In this document: positions 10,233 to 22,919 of the stretch, piece by piece
Position numbering within the stretch: the stretch's first letter is position 1
Layout of the letters: each line of letters starts with the position of its first letter
Assembly: GCF_037975245.1 (NCBI RefSeq)
Contig: NC_092571.1
Span: 13,544,917 to 13,608,916, forward strand
Direction of reading: 5' to 3'
DNA from: Apostichopus japonicus
Taxonomy: Eukaryota > Echinodermata > Holothuroidea > Aspidochirotida > Stichopodidae
Length of the DNA stretch: 64,000 nucleotides
Program-made: the position numbers and the translations under genes
Notes under the pieces: model-generated
Seen by the model: only the letters and a program-made list of their open reading frames with translations
The model's database searches: none
What the model was told of the DNA's origin: nothing

Positions 10233-10971
10233 GCCCCGTCCGGGGGCGAATTATTTTTTCCAAAACAGGTTTGCAATAACGGAGTTTTCAGCCTATCAGA
10301 TTGCTCGTTACGTCAGCATCAATAATGACCATCGCTTGGAGGTTCAAAGACATACACTGAGTTACACACTGACACGGGTTCGTGTTTACGTCATCCAAGA
10401 TTCGTCAGCCGTTCTATTGAAATCGGAAATCAAAATCAACTTCACGACGGGAGTACAGTCTTGAATGAATATACGCAAAACAGTATAGTGTACAGTATGA
10501 TATATTTCCGTCACTGCACTGTGTACACAGTTATAATATATATAGGCCTACAGCACATGCCGCCATGACAGCTAGGGGTGTGGCAAGCCACGCGCCTACG
10601 AAAAAAAGCACGAAACAAAGCCAAATCTACACTAAACAAACTACAAACTATTGAAAGGCCAACGTAAAAAACACAAAGTGTGTGGTCAACGAAAAGTGGA
10701 GAGCAGCCGAAAACACGTCCGCACTCCACGAAAACCAACTACCAATCAAAGTAGATCATACAATACTAGTGTGCTCAATATGTCTAAACCAATTCCAAAC
10801 ACATCTACATATATTTACGAAAAGCTGCTATTAATTTTGAAAGGGTATATCTTTGTTGCAACGAATGGATAAGGTTTCTATTGTTATGACGTAACTTTTC
10901 CGAGCAATCCTGAGCGACTATTTACACACAATTGCAAACCTGTTTGGGGAAAAAAAATCGCGTCCGGGGCG
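10233..10971. mobile_element. Non-autonomous TIR DNA element, copy in unit 1
   Basis: The ends are imperfect inverted repeats. On the left, GCCCCGTCCGGGGGCGA is followed by a T run and AAACAGGTTTGCAAT; the right end is its reverse complement, with inverted similarity continuing for roughly 100 bases (TGACGTAAC, GAGCAATC). There is no transposase. The equivalent place in unit 3 (about 56,580-56,650) runs straight through, consistent with an empty site. The element hosts a LINE remnant. Confidence 0.65.
10561..10744 (-). mobile_element. Remnant of the ORF1-only LINE (5' UTR and ORF1 start)
   Basis: Only the 5' UTR and the first codons (MA...) of the LINE seen whole at 35,654-37,253 remain. The right-hand target repeat ATCAAAGTAGATCATACAAT follows. 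The left target repeat and most of the LINE are missing, so this copy suffered an internal deletion after the duplication. Confidence 0.7.
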
Positions 10972-12218
10972 ATGGGTTGTCTCGCCCAGTCCCTGCCTCA
11001 CGTCCCGCCAACCCAGAACACTTTTCAACTATTTAATAATAATAGCCGCAACAACCCTATGAATATCACGTGGTTTGAAGTGGAGATCTCGTTCATGACA
11101 ATAGTCCATTAATAATCAATCACGACTTTGTTACGTCATTTCATATCATTACAATTTAAAACAGTAAGCTTCTATATTATTTCTTGATTTGTGTTAAATG
11201 CGTTTCATTTTGAAATCCTATAAAACGATTAATCCAGAGTGCTAGTATCAATTGGTTAATATTCTATAACGATTACATGTTCGAATAATTTGACTTATTC
11301 AATTACCTTTCTTCATTCGGGTGTGTGACAGGGGACCTGTGCATGACTCATTGTATACAATGTCCCTGCCGCTTATCATGGCTATATCATGTAACACTGG
11401 TAAAGGTGGGTACCCAATATTATGTGTTATAATTTTTGCACATGTTGCATATGTTACATTCATGACCAGTTGCTACTGAGAAGGACTTACATACAGAAAA
11501 TACTAAACAAACAATCCTATGCATATATGTATTGACTGGACTAACCACTCAGGTTTCGCCAATTATTTCTTCCATATCAACGTGTGTTACGGTGTTATAA
11601 CACACTTCAGTTTATACTGACGGCTGTCTCTTATTCAGAGTACAAACTACTCAAGCCATGTATATTGGGTGGATTTGCCCAAACCGACGCGTATTTTGTC
11701 CGCCTTAACGCTCTGAGAGCAACTGTTTCAATTGCACAGGTTTCGGTATATGGTTGTGACATAAAATTACATGACTGTGCTACTGTCGTGTTAGGGGTCT
11801 ACAATTAATGACATACGTTATTGTTATCAGATAGTGACAATCACTTTACGTAATCACATCTGACCTTTAAGGTAACATATTCAACTCAAGGTCGCTATCA
11901 ATTCGCTCGATTACCCTTTTTTTTTCTAATGACAAGTGCCAAAAGCAACAACAATCCTTGTACATATGTTACTAAATAAGATTTGTATTTTTCTTTATGC
12001 TCATGTGTGTAGCTTGCAACTTAAAGAGCATGATTGGTGCCACGACTGACTCAACTGAGGCTAATTTACACCACGTTACAATTTCAAAGACAAGCGTACA
12101 ATATTTATTAACCTACGAGTAAAGAGGCTTGTCTACAAATGACAAAAAGTTGCGGCTTTCTTGGCTAAATTACTTCACGAATAGCTACGTTTTTAAGCTC
12201 TCAAATGAAGGACTGCTT
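10972..12218. other. Non-coding stretch
   Basis: It is matched at 37.48-38.76 kb and in part at 56.65-57.1 and 57.5 kb. No gene, RNA or recognised repeat is supportable. Confidence 0.5.
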
Positions 12219-12405
12219 GTTTTTTACGTGACCCGCCCTGCGTGATCCAAAGCGTTACGGCCAAACGGCACTACTCAACCATCCCATTCTGTCAAACAAA
12301 ACTTTGAAGTCAAGCGAGCCAAAAAAGTAAATACGCCCACCGACCGAGGCAAACCCCCAACCACCCACTCAAACATTCAATAAACCACTAAGGACGTTGC
12401 TTCAT
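12219..12405 (-). mobile_element. Tx1-type LINE 3'-end fragment
   Basis: It starts with TTTTTACGTGACCCGCC, the reverse complement of the LINE 3' terminus, and continues through the 3' UTR and last ORF2 codons. It is closely similar to 60,788-60,970. The same fragment is at 38,760 in copy II, so it predates the duplication. Confidence 0.75.
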
Positions 12406-12570
12406 ATGGGTGTAATTCAATTTTTCATAAAAAGCAGTATTATTCTACCAAATCGTCTGACTGTTGGTCAGTCGAGGGCGCTGTAACAAATCTCTGTTGA
12501 AATTAAACACCTTTCCACTCTCGGCCTGTATTGGCATGGTGTACGCTATCGATCGTTGAGGATCCAATAT

Positions 12571-13020
12571 TAAATAAGGCGCGGATGTCCCTAGCCTCTA
12601 TGGGCTTATGAGTGGGGTGTTGGGCTACAAGCTTCGTTTGGTTCGTCTTCATCCTGTGGCACGGTCATCCTTCTGGCACATTCTTCTGGCACCTTCAGGC
12701 GGGTTGTGCCACTAGGGTGGAGTACGGTTGGTTTGCATTATTTTCAAGTATACACAAGGTAATATCTGCCTTTGTAATATGTATACTCTCAATCGGTCTT
12801 CTGCTAGACGAGATGTTTATCGACACACTGCCTTCATTTGTTCCTGGTAGTGCACCATGTGTCATGGTCGGAGACTTTCAAACTGTGTCCCAGACTCGGG
12901 TCTTGACAGACTCGGGGCTTCTGTGTCTGCTGGTCCTGATGCTGGGATTGCAAAACTCGACAGATTCCCCTCGGAAAAACTTTAGCCGATGTTTGGAGGC
13001 ATATGAGCGCCCGGAATACA
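12571..13020 (+). pseudogene. Tx1-type LINE endonuclease-domain fragment
   Basis: The sequence follows the endonuclease part of LINE ORF2: the SLWAYEWG-type start, the segment ending in ARRDVYRHTAF, then FVPGSAPCVMVGDF and the PDSGLDRLG and VSAGPDAGI stretches spread over shifted frames. Motif order agrees with the intact ORF2 at the right edge. It is broken by frameshifts and truncated, and runs directly into the dispersed repeat. The uninterrupted CCTGGTAGTGCACC near 12,842 is the empty site for the SINE inserted in copy II. Confidence 0.75.
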
Positions 13021-13145
13021 TTCCACGAAGTCATCATTGCGTACCGTTATTACTCGTAGTATTCAACATATTAGATTTATGAGTAATATATTTTGTTAAT
13101 TTATTGTTGACTCAAAGCACTTTTTGGTCTCTTTTATCCAGGATT
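13007..13145 (+). repeat. Dispersed repeat, second copy
   Basis: It matches 3396-3540 and 40,017-40,155. It begins within the end of the LINE endonuclease fragment and ends near TTTTATCCAGGATTG. Confidence 0.6.
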
Positions 13146-14274
13146 GTGTCGTATGTATTTTATTCATTCTGACCAAAGTCATTCGTATAGAGTGAGTTAA
13201 TTTAATATGTGAAAGAAAAAGGTAACATTTATTACATTATGATTTTTTCCTCTTTGAATAAAAAAAATAATAATAATAAAAAGCCATCTTGAAATAGTTT
13301 AGTGGTGATATTTAAGGTGTATTATTCAATACGTTCTGCAGGTTGCTCAATTTTATTGAATCGATATGATCGAGGTATATGGAACAATTGTTCGACCATG
13401 TTTGTTGCCTAGTGCTATTTTCTAATAATTCAATAACAAAGTGGAATGATCCAACAACTCCGTGCCGTGCTAAACAACAGGGCAAGAAACATACTCCTGC
13501 CCCTTCACAATCTCTCCCTCCCATTCACACACCCCCTCTACAACATATTTGCCACTTTAAACGCCTGTTATGGCAATGTGATCCGATAAAAATTATGTAT
13601 ATATTTTAAATGGCCTGAAGTCGAGGTTTCCTAAATGGCTAATAGTTCATTACGAAGCAGTAATGAATTTAATACATGGCTGTGACAGGACACCATGTGA
13701 TGACTGCGAAAAAGCATTAAGAGAACGTCAAAGTTTACACCGTAATCCCATTAAATTGCAATAGCTGTCATTTATTCTTTGTAATTCATTTCTTCTTAAT
13801 GAGAAACAACTCCGTACCGTTGTTAAAGTATGATATGTCAGATCGAACGAAGTTTGTTTTTTATGCATATTTCTTTAGGTGATAAGAGTAGATAGAGAAT
13901 GTGTTATTAAATGTTCTTGTTCCTTTCAAGTAGGAGATCGATTGTTATGAGCTTATATTACAGAGGACAATATCTCGGGTGGAATGTCTTTATCTGTCTC
14001 TCTTATATACATCATTCAGCAATTTGTATTGGAATGACCTTGAACATCTGACCAACTTTCATTGACAGTTATCTGTCGCAATATCCTGTAATTGCAAATC
14101 AAACAATAATGAGAACCAATAATATAGTTACGGTGGTCCTGATGGAACAGACGAGTTGCAGACTTACTGCGTTAGTATAACCCGACAACTAGTGAAAAAT
14201 ACAATATTTGGCGTGTTGTCCAGCCACGTGCAGCACAAAAACTGATCACGTTGGGATTCTTCGTCAAAATGCCA
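13146..14274. other. Non-coding stretch
   Basis: It is matched at 40.16-41.36 kb; copy II has about 120 extra bases near 40.83-40.95 kb. It contains an A/T-rich simple repeat near 13,255-13,285. No gene is supportable. Confidence 0.5.
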
Positions 14275-14285
14275 ATGTATATAAT

Positions 14286-15839
14286 CGCTTCTCGGCCTGT
14301 TGGCTAAGATCATGTGTAGTATCTTTTCCCTTTCGAGGGGAATGGCGATACACACCCGACGATGATCACACAGTCACGATATCATTTCATTTGTTTCTTC
14401 ACAACATTATTTACATATTTATATAACATATATACAAGAAAATAGCATTGGTACAGAAAATTTACAATCATATAAATATAAGGAAAAAAATTAGAATGAA
14501 TAATATTGTGAAAGGAAGTGTTGTACAAAAACTCTGGAGAGCTTAACAGGGTACAACACTCCCCGATACAAATAATGATATATAATTAATATATAGACAT
14601 ATAAGCCCCACCCACAAATACAACGTCCTCTCCCCTGCCGTCCCAACCAATTTTTCTTCCCACCCAACCCTCCGCAATGCTAACCATCACTCCTCTCCCT
14701 TATCCCACACTCTGCACCCCTTCCCCACCATCCTTACCCACACCCCACCTTAATACAATTCTGATGCATTTAGTATTTACCGAGAAAGTACTTCTTAAGA
14801 TGTTTCTTTAAGCTAGACAGGGTAAGAAAAGTTCTATCGTTTAAATGCAAAGAGTTCCAAATATTAACTGATCGATTTCTTAAGCTCTTTTGGGCATTGT
14901 TAGTATAGCAAGGAAAAGCGTGAAAGTCATTGCGTTGTCGGGTATTGTATTTGTGAATCTAACTGTTTTTTTTAACAAAGGTATTAAATTTATTGGGCAA
15001 GTTACTGTTACTACATCTAAAATAAACGAGACAATACTTAGGTTAATGAGGTCTGGTAATTTTAATAAAGTAAGCGATGCAAAGAGGGGACTAGTGTGGT
15101 CATATGGACCAGACCCAGCTACGTGTCGGATAGCTTTCTTTTGTTACAATATCAATTTATTTAGATTAGAATTACTTGTGCCTGACCAAATAACCAAACA
15201 ATAAGAAAGATTTGGTAAAAATAAACTCAAGTAGATAGAACGTAAAATATTTCTAGGCAAGAAGTGTTTGAGCTTAGATAAGATTCCAGCACACTTTGCA
15301 AGAGATGAAGAGATAGCATTAATGTGATCACACCAGGATAATTTGGAGTCTATGAGGACTCCCAAAAAACGTATTTTATCAGTACTAATGATAGGTTTAT
15401 TGTTTAGGCAAATGCGAAAGTTGAAATCATCTTTAGGCTTACCAAAAATCATGTAATTCGTCTTGTCAATATTTCAGGATAATTTATTTGCATTGAACCA
15501 ATTATTAAATTTATTAAGTTCCTCGCATATATTATCTTGTAACCTTTTCGGATCATTATCAGAGAAAACAATGTTTGTATCATCAGCAAATAAAACAAGG
15601 AAAGAATTAGTAGAAACCTTACTTATATCATTCATATACAAAATAAATAATAAAGGGCCAAGAATTGAACCTTGTGGTACTCCACACTTAATACCTAACT
15701 GTGTTGAGCTTACACCGTTAATAAATACTAAATATCGATGCAAGGGGACTGGGTTGAGAGCGGATCAGTCGTTCGGTAGTTTGGTAGTTTGGTTTTCCTG
15801 CCCAGGTTTTTTCCTGGGTGACGACTGTTCTTAAAAAGT
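14286..15839 (+). mobile_element. SINE with U2 snRNA-derived head, split by a LINE
   Basis: The head (14,284-14,330) matches the 5' end of U2 snRNA, including CTTCTCGGCC and GTGTAGTATCT. The U2 similarity ends after about 45 bases, and a SINE body follows (ACACACCCGACGATGATC). The SINE tail resumes at 15,736 (CGATGCAAGGGGACTGGG) and ends with CCCAGG...CCTGGGTGAC and CTTAAAAAG. Imperfect 11-base target repeats flank it (ATGTATATAAT at 14,275; ATGCATATAAT at 15,840). It is not a functional U2 gene, because it lacks the Sm site and the 3' stem-loops. The interrupted middle is a separate element. The copy at 39,668-39,852 shows the uninterrupted structure. Confidence 0.8.
14381..15735 (-). pseudogene. 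Jockey/CR1-like LINE reverse transcriptase, 5'-truncated, nested in SINE
   Basis: The minus strand encodes parts of a reverse transcriptase: GVPQGSILGPLLFILYMNDI (motif B) and LFADDTNI (the catalytic FADD box), then after a frameshift the thumb-like stretch IRFLGVLIDSKLSWCDHI and CAGILSKLKHFLP. No endonuclease domain is present. The rest is a 3' UTR ending in AAATGAAATGAT. CGAT flanks both sides and fits a short target duplication inside the SINE. Copy II holds the same nested insertion, so it predates the duplication. The frame is broken and inactive. Confidence 0.8.
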
Positions 15840-15850
15840 ATGCATATAAT

Positions 15851-18800
15851 AGCTTGTCAACTAGGCAAACATATAATAATTTGTCAAGGTGTGTACAATT
15901 TACCTGTATCGAGAGGAAAATGGTTCGGTATCGATGATTGTTCAATTCAACAACTCATTGCAAGATTGCTTGGTGGTGAATGAGATGGCGTAGCCTGCAG
16001 TAAAATTACAACCAGCTATAATCAGTTTGTCGGCTTGTCGAGACCTGTTTCCAAGGCCGTTGTTACTCTGGTTTGGGGTAATAGAGGCCTACCGGTCGAC
16101 GGTCCGACCGTTTTTACTTTTGTAGATGATTCGTGTTTAGTTCGGTGAGTGGGTGCAAAGGGGTGGGGGAGGGGGGGGGGTTCAGTTGGATGTGCATCGT
16201 AATTCTTCATCGCTGATGGTTTAGTTAAAGTACGGGTAGGGTTCGGTGTTAAAAGCATTTAAGCCGTGACGTTTTGAATTCCTCCGGGCGGATCACCATA
16301 ACAGCACAGTAAAGTTACAACCAATAACAATTGGTTCCGAACCACTGGGAGTACCATATTACGTAAATAACCCTTAAATGAGAATATCAGGATATAGGCT
16401 GGGAGGCTTGGCCTAATATGAGTTGAAATATTTCTGACAAGTCGTTCATGATGATTACATTTTGGATATCTTACGATGTTTCTAATATCTGAAAGCTATT
16501 AGTCTGGTCCCCTTATTATGTATATAAGATGATATACTATAGTAGTTAATTTTTTTCTGGCTCGCTGTAGCGTGGTTTGTACTGCCGTAGGTGATATAGG
16601 TAGGGTGGACGGGGCGAGGTCATTTTTGCATTCAAAGAATTATCATTTCTTCTTAATTTTTTTTAAATTCTCCTCTACATGTTTCCTTTAAACTTTCTCA
16701 GCAGCCCTAGTCACCTCAATCAATTTGCATATTATTTGATGTACCCAGCAAAATTTTATTCATTTATTTGTATCAATATTCATGTTCTCTCTCTTGAGTA
16801 AGTTGTCTTCGTACCTTCCACCAATTATTCTACTCAGTTCCGACGCTGGCGAGGGGGAAGGTTAACGCTGCATATCCAATGCTCTAATGCCGTAATGGTA
16901 TTTCCATACTGTGAGTATGGAAATGATTTTCAGCAAACATGGATTACTTTAGTGAACATTTTGATGAGATAAAGGAGTATAAGAGATGACAGTCATTGCG
17001 GTTCATTTTAAGGGGCGAATATTCGCCGTCCAATTGTTTTTACTCTTTTTACCACCTATACTTTTCTATTCATTTTACGCGACTAAGAACCTTGGCGGTT
17101 GAGGGACTAGTGTATTCAGCCACCGTCCCAGACGATATGTCTGAGACGAAAAGAAAACACATTCCATACTTGTCTTGCGTTTTAGGGAGATTACCCCAGC
17201 ACCAAGATGTTACCATGCGATGGAAGCATTGCCAAAGACCTTTATATTCGTTTCTTATAGATAAAAAACATTGCAAGGGCCCTAGCTTTTTTTATTGTGA
17301 ACTTTTTAAAATAAGGTCTATGAAACTGAAATGTCGCCCTGACTCACATTCAAGAGAAAGTTATCTCTTGTTTTTAAATGACAAGCTGTGGTCTTTGAGC
17401 TCCTACATGTGAAATGATGCTTGTATTTTGACATTAAAATAACGTCCTTTGTGCTATTTAGATAGTTTTCACGTACCCAAAACAAGTACCTAATATTTGC
17501 GAACGATAAGTAACACGCTCTCCTTACCATTGGCCAATCTTATGATAATATGTGTATTTAAAGACATTGATTATACACGTTGTTGATTTCTATTATTATT
17601 TTAACATGTCTTTTTAATACCTCACAGATACTTATGGGATGAAGATGTAATAAACAAATTCGACGGCATGTTTCACAGTATCTATTAAATATCTTTGAAT
17701 AAAAGGATCTATATTATTTCTTGCTTCATCGAGTTATACGACTTATTGTATGTTGTGTGAAACATAGAATGTTAACCCCTCCTATATTTCCTACTTTAAC
17801 CAACCTTCTATCATTTCGTTCATTTGAACGTTTCTTACCATCTTAAAAGAATATTAATTATGTCTTAACATCGCTAACTTTTAAACATTATTCTTATTTA
17901 ACAAAAGTCACGTCTTCCAACATTCCTACTCTTTTACAACAATCAAATTCTCAAAGTTGGTGAGCCAGTTGAATTGGCCCTCTCATGTATTATAATATCA
18001 CTTTCTACCCCAACATAATCTCTCAAGAAAAGCTGGTGCCTCACAAAGATGGTTTCATTTCATGTTCCCGTGTGGCTCGTAAGTGATATCAAACTATTAA
18101 TTGGGGCGAATCCATGTTTTTTTTTAAGGAAATGGATTGTCCTTCGGTCGATGCCTTCCATGTAGGCGGTGGGTATGTTGGCAGGATCCTTATGGAAAAT
18201 TGTGCAATCTGAGAAATTTGTAAACTATAAATTAGGTTTAATATTAAGTCTAACGCAACTGTGCTACTTTTAAATGTTGATGTTAGGTTAAAATGAGGGT
18301 AGTGGTGAACTCCCCCACTCATGAATCAGCTGATGTGATAACAATATCCGCTGAGATCTACATAAAACTTAAACTAGAGCAAGTCTTCTACAGTTCTTGA
18401 CTCTTAGGTAAGCTCACCGATGCCATATTGCCGATCCCGAAGAAAGATGATGAATGCTTCAACGAGGAGTAAGAAAGAAGTATAATTAATAGTTCGATAA
18501 GCAGTTACATGATTGAAGTTCTTCGAGATGAAATACATTAGATCGCTTATCAATCAGAACGAAGTGCTTGTTCATCTCATCCGTTACATTTCTTTGAATG
18601 CAAAATATATGACACTGTAACACCAACATGAATACATTTAAAGCCTGTTCATTACGCCTTTATTGAACATGCTTTGATCATTCATGTTCATGAGGTGTTT
18701 GCGTGTGAGTTGCCCTCGCTGTCTACTTTGAATAAATGATATATGTATTTAAATGATTAGACTTTATATTATTACCTATATTGTTCTAATATGGTGTAAA

Positions 18801-21471
18801 TATTGTGATACAAAAGACAGTTCGTAGAACCTAAGCCAACCATTTCAAGTAAATTAGATGTATTCATTTCCAATTCTCTCAATCCGCTGAATGTATAAGC
18901 GTCAATAAGCTTGGGAAATGGACAAACCACAAATCACAGAGACTTTTGTGTAATTTTAATAGAGACATACAAATATATAAAGACCAGAAATGTAAGATAA
19001 AGAGGAGTAGGATGTAACGGAGACTCACGTTTGAAGCATTTAATGTCAGCGAAGCCAGGGGATGGCATTTGGGCAGGAGGGGTTGGTGAGCCTGTACAAC
19101 GTCGGACCGTATATTGTGTGTCAACGTGGGGATGTATGTCGTCGTGGCTGTGCGTGTCATGTAAAAAAAAGAGAACATAATATTATACATATTCTTCTGA
19201 CTACATATGTGTTGGTTGACTGTAGACTACCTAGATGTACACCCTCATATAGTATTACAGTCATTATATTTATTACTCCCTTTTTACTCTACTTCAATGG
19301 AAAAAATAAAGTGCGTAGAATTGTGAAGAAACGTTCGTTCTTTTCTTTTCGCGATAAATTCACCAAAATTGCTGTGTATTTCAGTTCAATGAAATCATAA
19401 ATACCAAACAAAAGCAAGTAGGATGCTTGATATTTGTTCTTTAATCTGTCACGGTTTTGTAGTCTGACTTTTTACCTGAAGATCCTCTCACTGAGATTTG
19501 AAGTTTATCTTATCTGTCAACCACCGTAAGTTAACTTTTATTTAAAGTAGATTCTTAAAACCGTAGCTATTCCAGGTAAAACGAGGCGTTTTGGTTAGCA
19601 CATAGTGAAATGCTAGGGTGGATACGTGCTATACGGCGGATATCAGAGGACACTTACGGCGAGTAACCTGTACACCTTACCAATGAGAAGATTGTTTTTG
19701 TTATAACTTCAATAAAATGAGTGTTGAAGGTACCACGAGGTTAGTTCACGAGAGGTCCGCGAAGTGCCCGATGAAATATGAATCTAGAGTCAAGGGAATC
19801 GGTGATACGGAGAATTGATATAAGATGAGTTCTACCGCTGGTAGTTGGGTCATGCTTTTGAAAGCTGTAAATAATGCGCCTACCGCATACTGATCATCTG
19901 TAAAATTGATTTAACTAAATGTAAACACCATTATGAAACAATGCATAGAGATTGACAAATGCTAAGCAATCTATCCAGACCACAATACGCTACATGAATT
20001 TGAATCACAAATAAAAAAACAATATGATAAAAGCAAAACCCAAATAACTAATTATGAACGCAAACAGCGCTAAAACATAAAATAATGAATTTTACTTGGT
20101 TACAGCGTAAACTAGTTCTCTAAAACATGACATCACATTGTCCCAAACACCAATAGGAAAAGATCCAAAACCTTTTAAACACCTATAATATATCTTGAGT
20201 CAATAAAAGAACTAATATCACAAAATCAGAAAGCACTCATCCAAAAGGATATGTACAAAGCCGAGGAAAGAAGTAACGGCACATCTGGAATCGTAAAGAA
20301 TACTCATTCTGTCCTACGGAATAATCAATAATTTGAAATCTCTTTGACCTTAACGGCTAGCCAGACGATACCAAGAAAGGTCTCTTAAAGCAAAATATGA
20401 TCAGAAATGATGATAAAAGAAGCACATTGAACACCAAACGATTGTCTATAGAGTCTAGCACAAATACTAAAAATGATAGTTCCAGAACCACAGAGACGTT
20501 TACAAACCCTTAACTATAATATACATAACGACGGAAAATACTTGTAATTGTCAAATGTCAGTATTCTACCATAAGGATCGGTTTGTAAAGGTATATTATA
20601 TAATAAATGCTATCATTTTCTCTTCTCTGATTATCTTGTCATATGATACACTTAATTTTGAAATGGTGGTTGCCATTCATTTTCATTTAACAATTTAAAT
20701 ATTTGTTCAGTATAGTTATAGTTTTGTCTTTTATATTCGATTCAATGATTAAAAAGTCGGGTGAATATTCATTGTTTCTTTTTCGAATATTGTTTGATCT
20801 TGTGTAGAATAAATGAAGGAAGTGATTTCATTTCTTGATCGAAACAGTTTTGGGTAACTTGTTTTCGTAGGAAAGGTAACATAGACACCTAATCTGCTTC
20901 CTGGTTTTACTTTCATAATTCAGAGCATACTCATTTTATATATATTGAATGTATTTTTCTTAACGAAGATGACGCATAATCACATTTGGTGTCATTAATA
21001 CTTTCACTTACCCAGGAAATCATATGCTAATAACTGTAAAGAAGTTTAATTTTACTTTCCCCTCCGTTAATGAATGATCAATATTGTCTTGTTTTTGTTA
21101 GAGTACATGACGCTGGCGTTCATTGACATGCTCTTACCTGATTTCTTTATCAAGCAAGTCGAAAGTCCATTAAACATGACATTATTTCTTGTGAACCACT
21201 GTTACATCAGAGAGGTGTCTACAATACACCCTTAGTTCAATTAAATCAGTAAAATAATATTTTGAAACTTCTTGACGCCTGTTTCTCACTTTCAGCTAAC
21301 GCAGCTGTTTGGGCTAACCAAAGGTAATAACAAGATCCAAACATACATGTATTATTTGATACCACTTTACAGATTTTAAATCGGCATGTAAAGAATATTC
21401 GGTTTGATTGGTTAGATTGACGCCTGTTTCTCACTCTGAGCTTACGCAGCAGTTTGGGCTGATCAAAGACG
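15851..21471. other. Long non-coding stretch
   Basis: Nearly the whole of it is repeated at 42.73-48.32 kb at about 95 percent identity. A 138-codon plus-strand frame near 17 kb is broken in the sister copy, and a 112-codon frame near 19.1 kb is kept only to the extent the DNA is. There are runs of G near 16,170 and T-rich tracts. No gene, tRNA or recognised element can be supported. Confidence 0.5.
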
Positions 21472-21479
21472 CTACATAC

Positions 21480-21988
21480 CTGTGGCGTAGCTAGGGGGAG
21501 GGGTCAATTGGGCACTGAAATGGGAGAATGAGAGTAAAAAAAATAAGCACTTTTTTTTAAAAAACATGACGAAATTGATGTTTGTCGTCAGGCATGAATT
21601 TTCCAGTTATAAAATCTGAACTGTAAATGTAAATGTAAAGGTTTTTATTAGCAAATTTATAGATTGTGATTTCTTTTCAGTCCATTTCAACCGTTTTCTC
21701 TTCTTTTTAAAAAAAAAATTCTGTTCTGTATTCTGTAATGACTACATGTCACGGAAATTTCGGGTATTTCAGTATACAGTTCCAAGGCAGTAGATTTCGA
21801 AAGGTGGAAATATCATAGGCGTAGAAGCACAATTTTATTGGGGGGGGGGGGGCTGTAACGACTTGCTCGAAATAAATAACCAACATTGTTTTCGCGCGCT
21901 TTGCGCGGATTTTATTTTTCTTTCAGTAGTGAAGGGGCACAATTTCTACTCTTGCACCCGGACGCCAAAACCTCTAGCTACGCCAATG
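21480..21988. mobile_element. hAT-like MITE
   Basis: Inverted ends carry TGGCGTAGCTAG (left TGTGGCGTAGCTAGGGGG; right CCTCTAGCTACGCCAATG), enclosing about 500 bases without a transposase. Flanking 8-base repeats CTACATAC and CTATATAC differ at one position, consistent with the 8-base target duplications of hAT elements. Copy II keeps only the left part, up to about 48,606. Confidence 0.65.
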
Positions 21989-22319
21989 CTATATACACGT
22001 TTCATTTTATACGGGTTCACTGTTGATACGTACAATCTACCTTGTAATGTTTCATCTGGTATAACAGTCTACGAGGACCTTAAATATGGAAATGCTGTAA
22101 GTCAAGATACGATTAACTTTATAACACTTTACAATGTATTTTTTGGAAATCCTATTACCAACGTTCACAAGGTGATAGTCACATCCAAGCCCCTTATTTG
22201 AAATACTTTTATATTAGATTGGCGTATTGATGACAGTTCCATGTGTACTCAATATTATAATATTCAATTGATATGATTGTATATTGGTTGACCCCAATTA
22301 GATCACGATGTCAGAGTGG

Positions 22320-22358
22320 GCTGGTTTTGGATCCCACAGGTCACGTAAAAAGCACATT
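22320..22358 (+). mobile_element. LINE 3' tip
   Basis: GGTTTTGGATCCCACAGG and CACGTAAAAAGCAC match the last 40 bases of the Tx1-type LINEs, directly in front of a second LINE in the same orientation. Confidence 0.6.
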
Positions 22359-22919
22359 TAGTTTCCTCAGAGGTTACATCCGTTGAGCTCCGCGATGGCT
22401 ACGAGAGATGTTTATCCGGTACGAAAACTAATTGCGTAATTTTCTTATTTCGCTGTATTCCTGTGCTAGGCTTAGGCAGTCAATGAGGTGGGTGTGTGTG
22501 AGCCGACTCCATTGGTCGCAGCGCACTGTTGCTCTGTACAGGTAATCTCTGATTGGTCGAAGCCATATTTTACAGTTTATTCAGGGACGTGTGTTTACGG
22601 GGATTTCTGGGGTAATTAAGGTTATTTCGTTTTCGGTCGGGTGCAAGACGAGAAGCTTCGCCTTACTAGACCAATGTATATATTTAACGTATTCGATGTA
22701 GAATTAGAACGAGATGAGATATATTATACCTTTTTTTAATATTACAACTCTGGGGTCTGGTGTCTGCTTCCTGATTTAGAGTTAATCTGTACCCGTCCCC
22801 CATCTACCGTCCCTTCCCTACGGTTGGTTTCGAGACAGATTTCCATTGGTGGCAGCGGCGGGATTCTATTTCTGGTGATTCTGGTGATTTCTGGTTGATT
22901 CTTTGCAAGCTCTCGGTGG

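Noticed and set aside
12612-13082. 156-codon plus-strand frame as a host gene
   Set aside because: Motifs in several frames match the LINE endonuclease; it is a decayed fragment.
14284-14330. Functional U2 snRNA gene
   Set aside because: Similarity to U2 ends after about 45 bases; there is no Sm site or 3' stem-loops, and the sequence continues as a SINE body shared by three loci.
16996-17412. 138-codon plus-strand frame as a host gene
   Set aside because: The sister copy at 43.87-44.29 kb is frameshifted, it has no recognisable domain or splice context, and the difference pattern is that of non-coding DNA.
19062-19400. 112-codon plus-strand frame, kept in copy II at 45,945-46,274
   Set aside because: The duplicates are recent enough that any frame would survive; the start is not conserved and no domain is visible.
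21863-22201. 112-codon plus-strand frame
   Set aside because: Its first half lies in a hAT-like MITE, including the inverted terminal sequence; no domain is visible.
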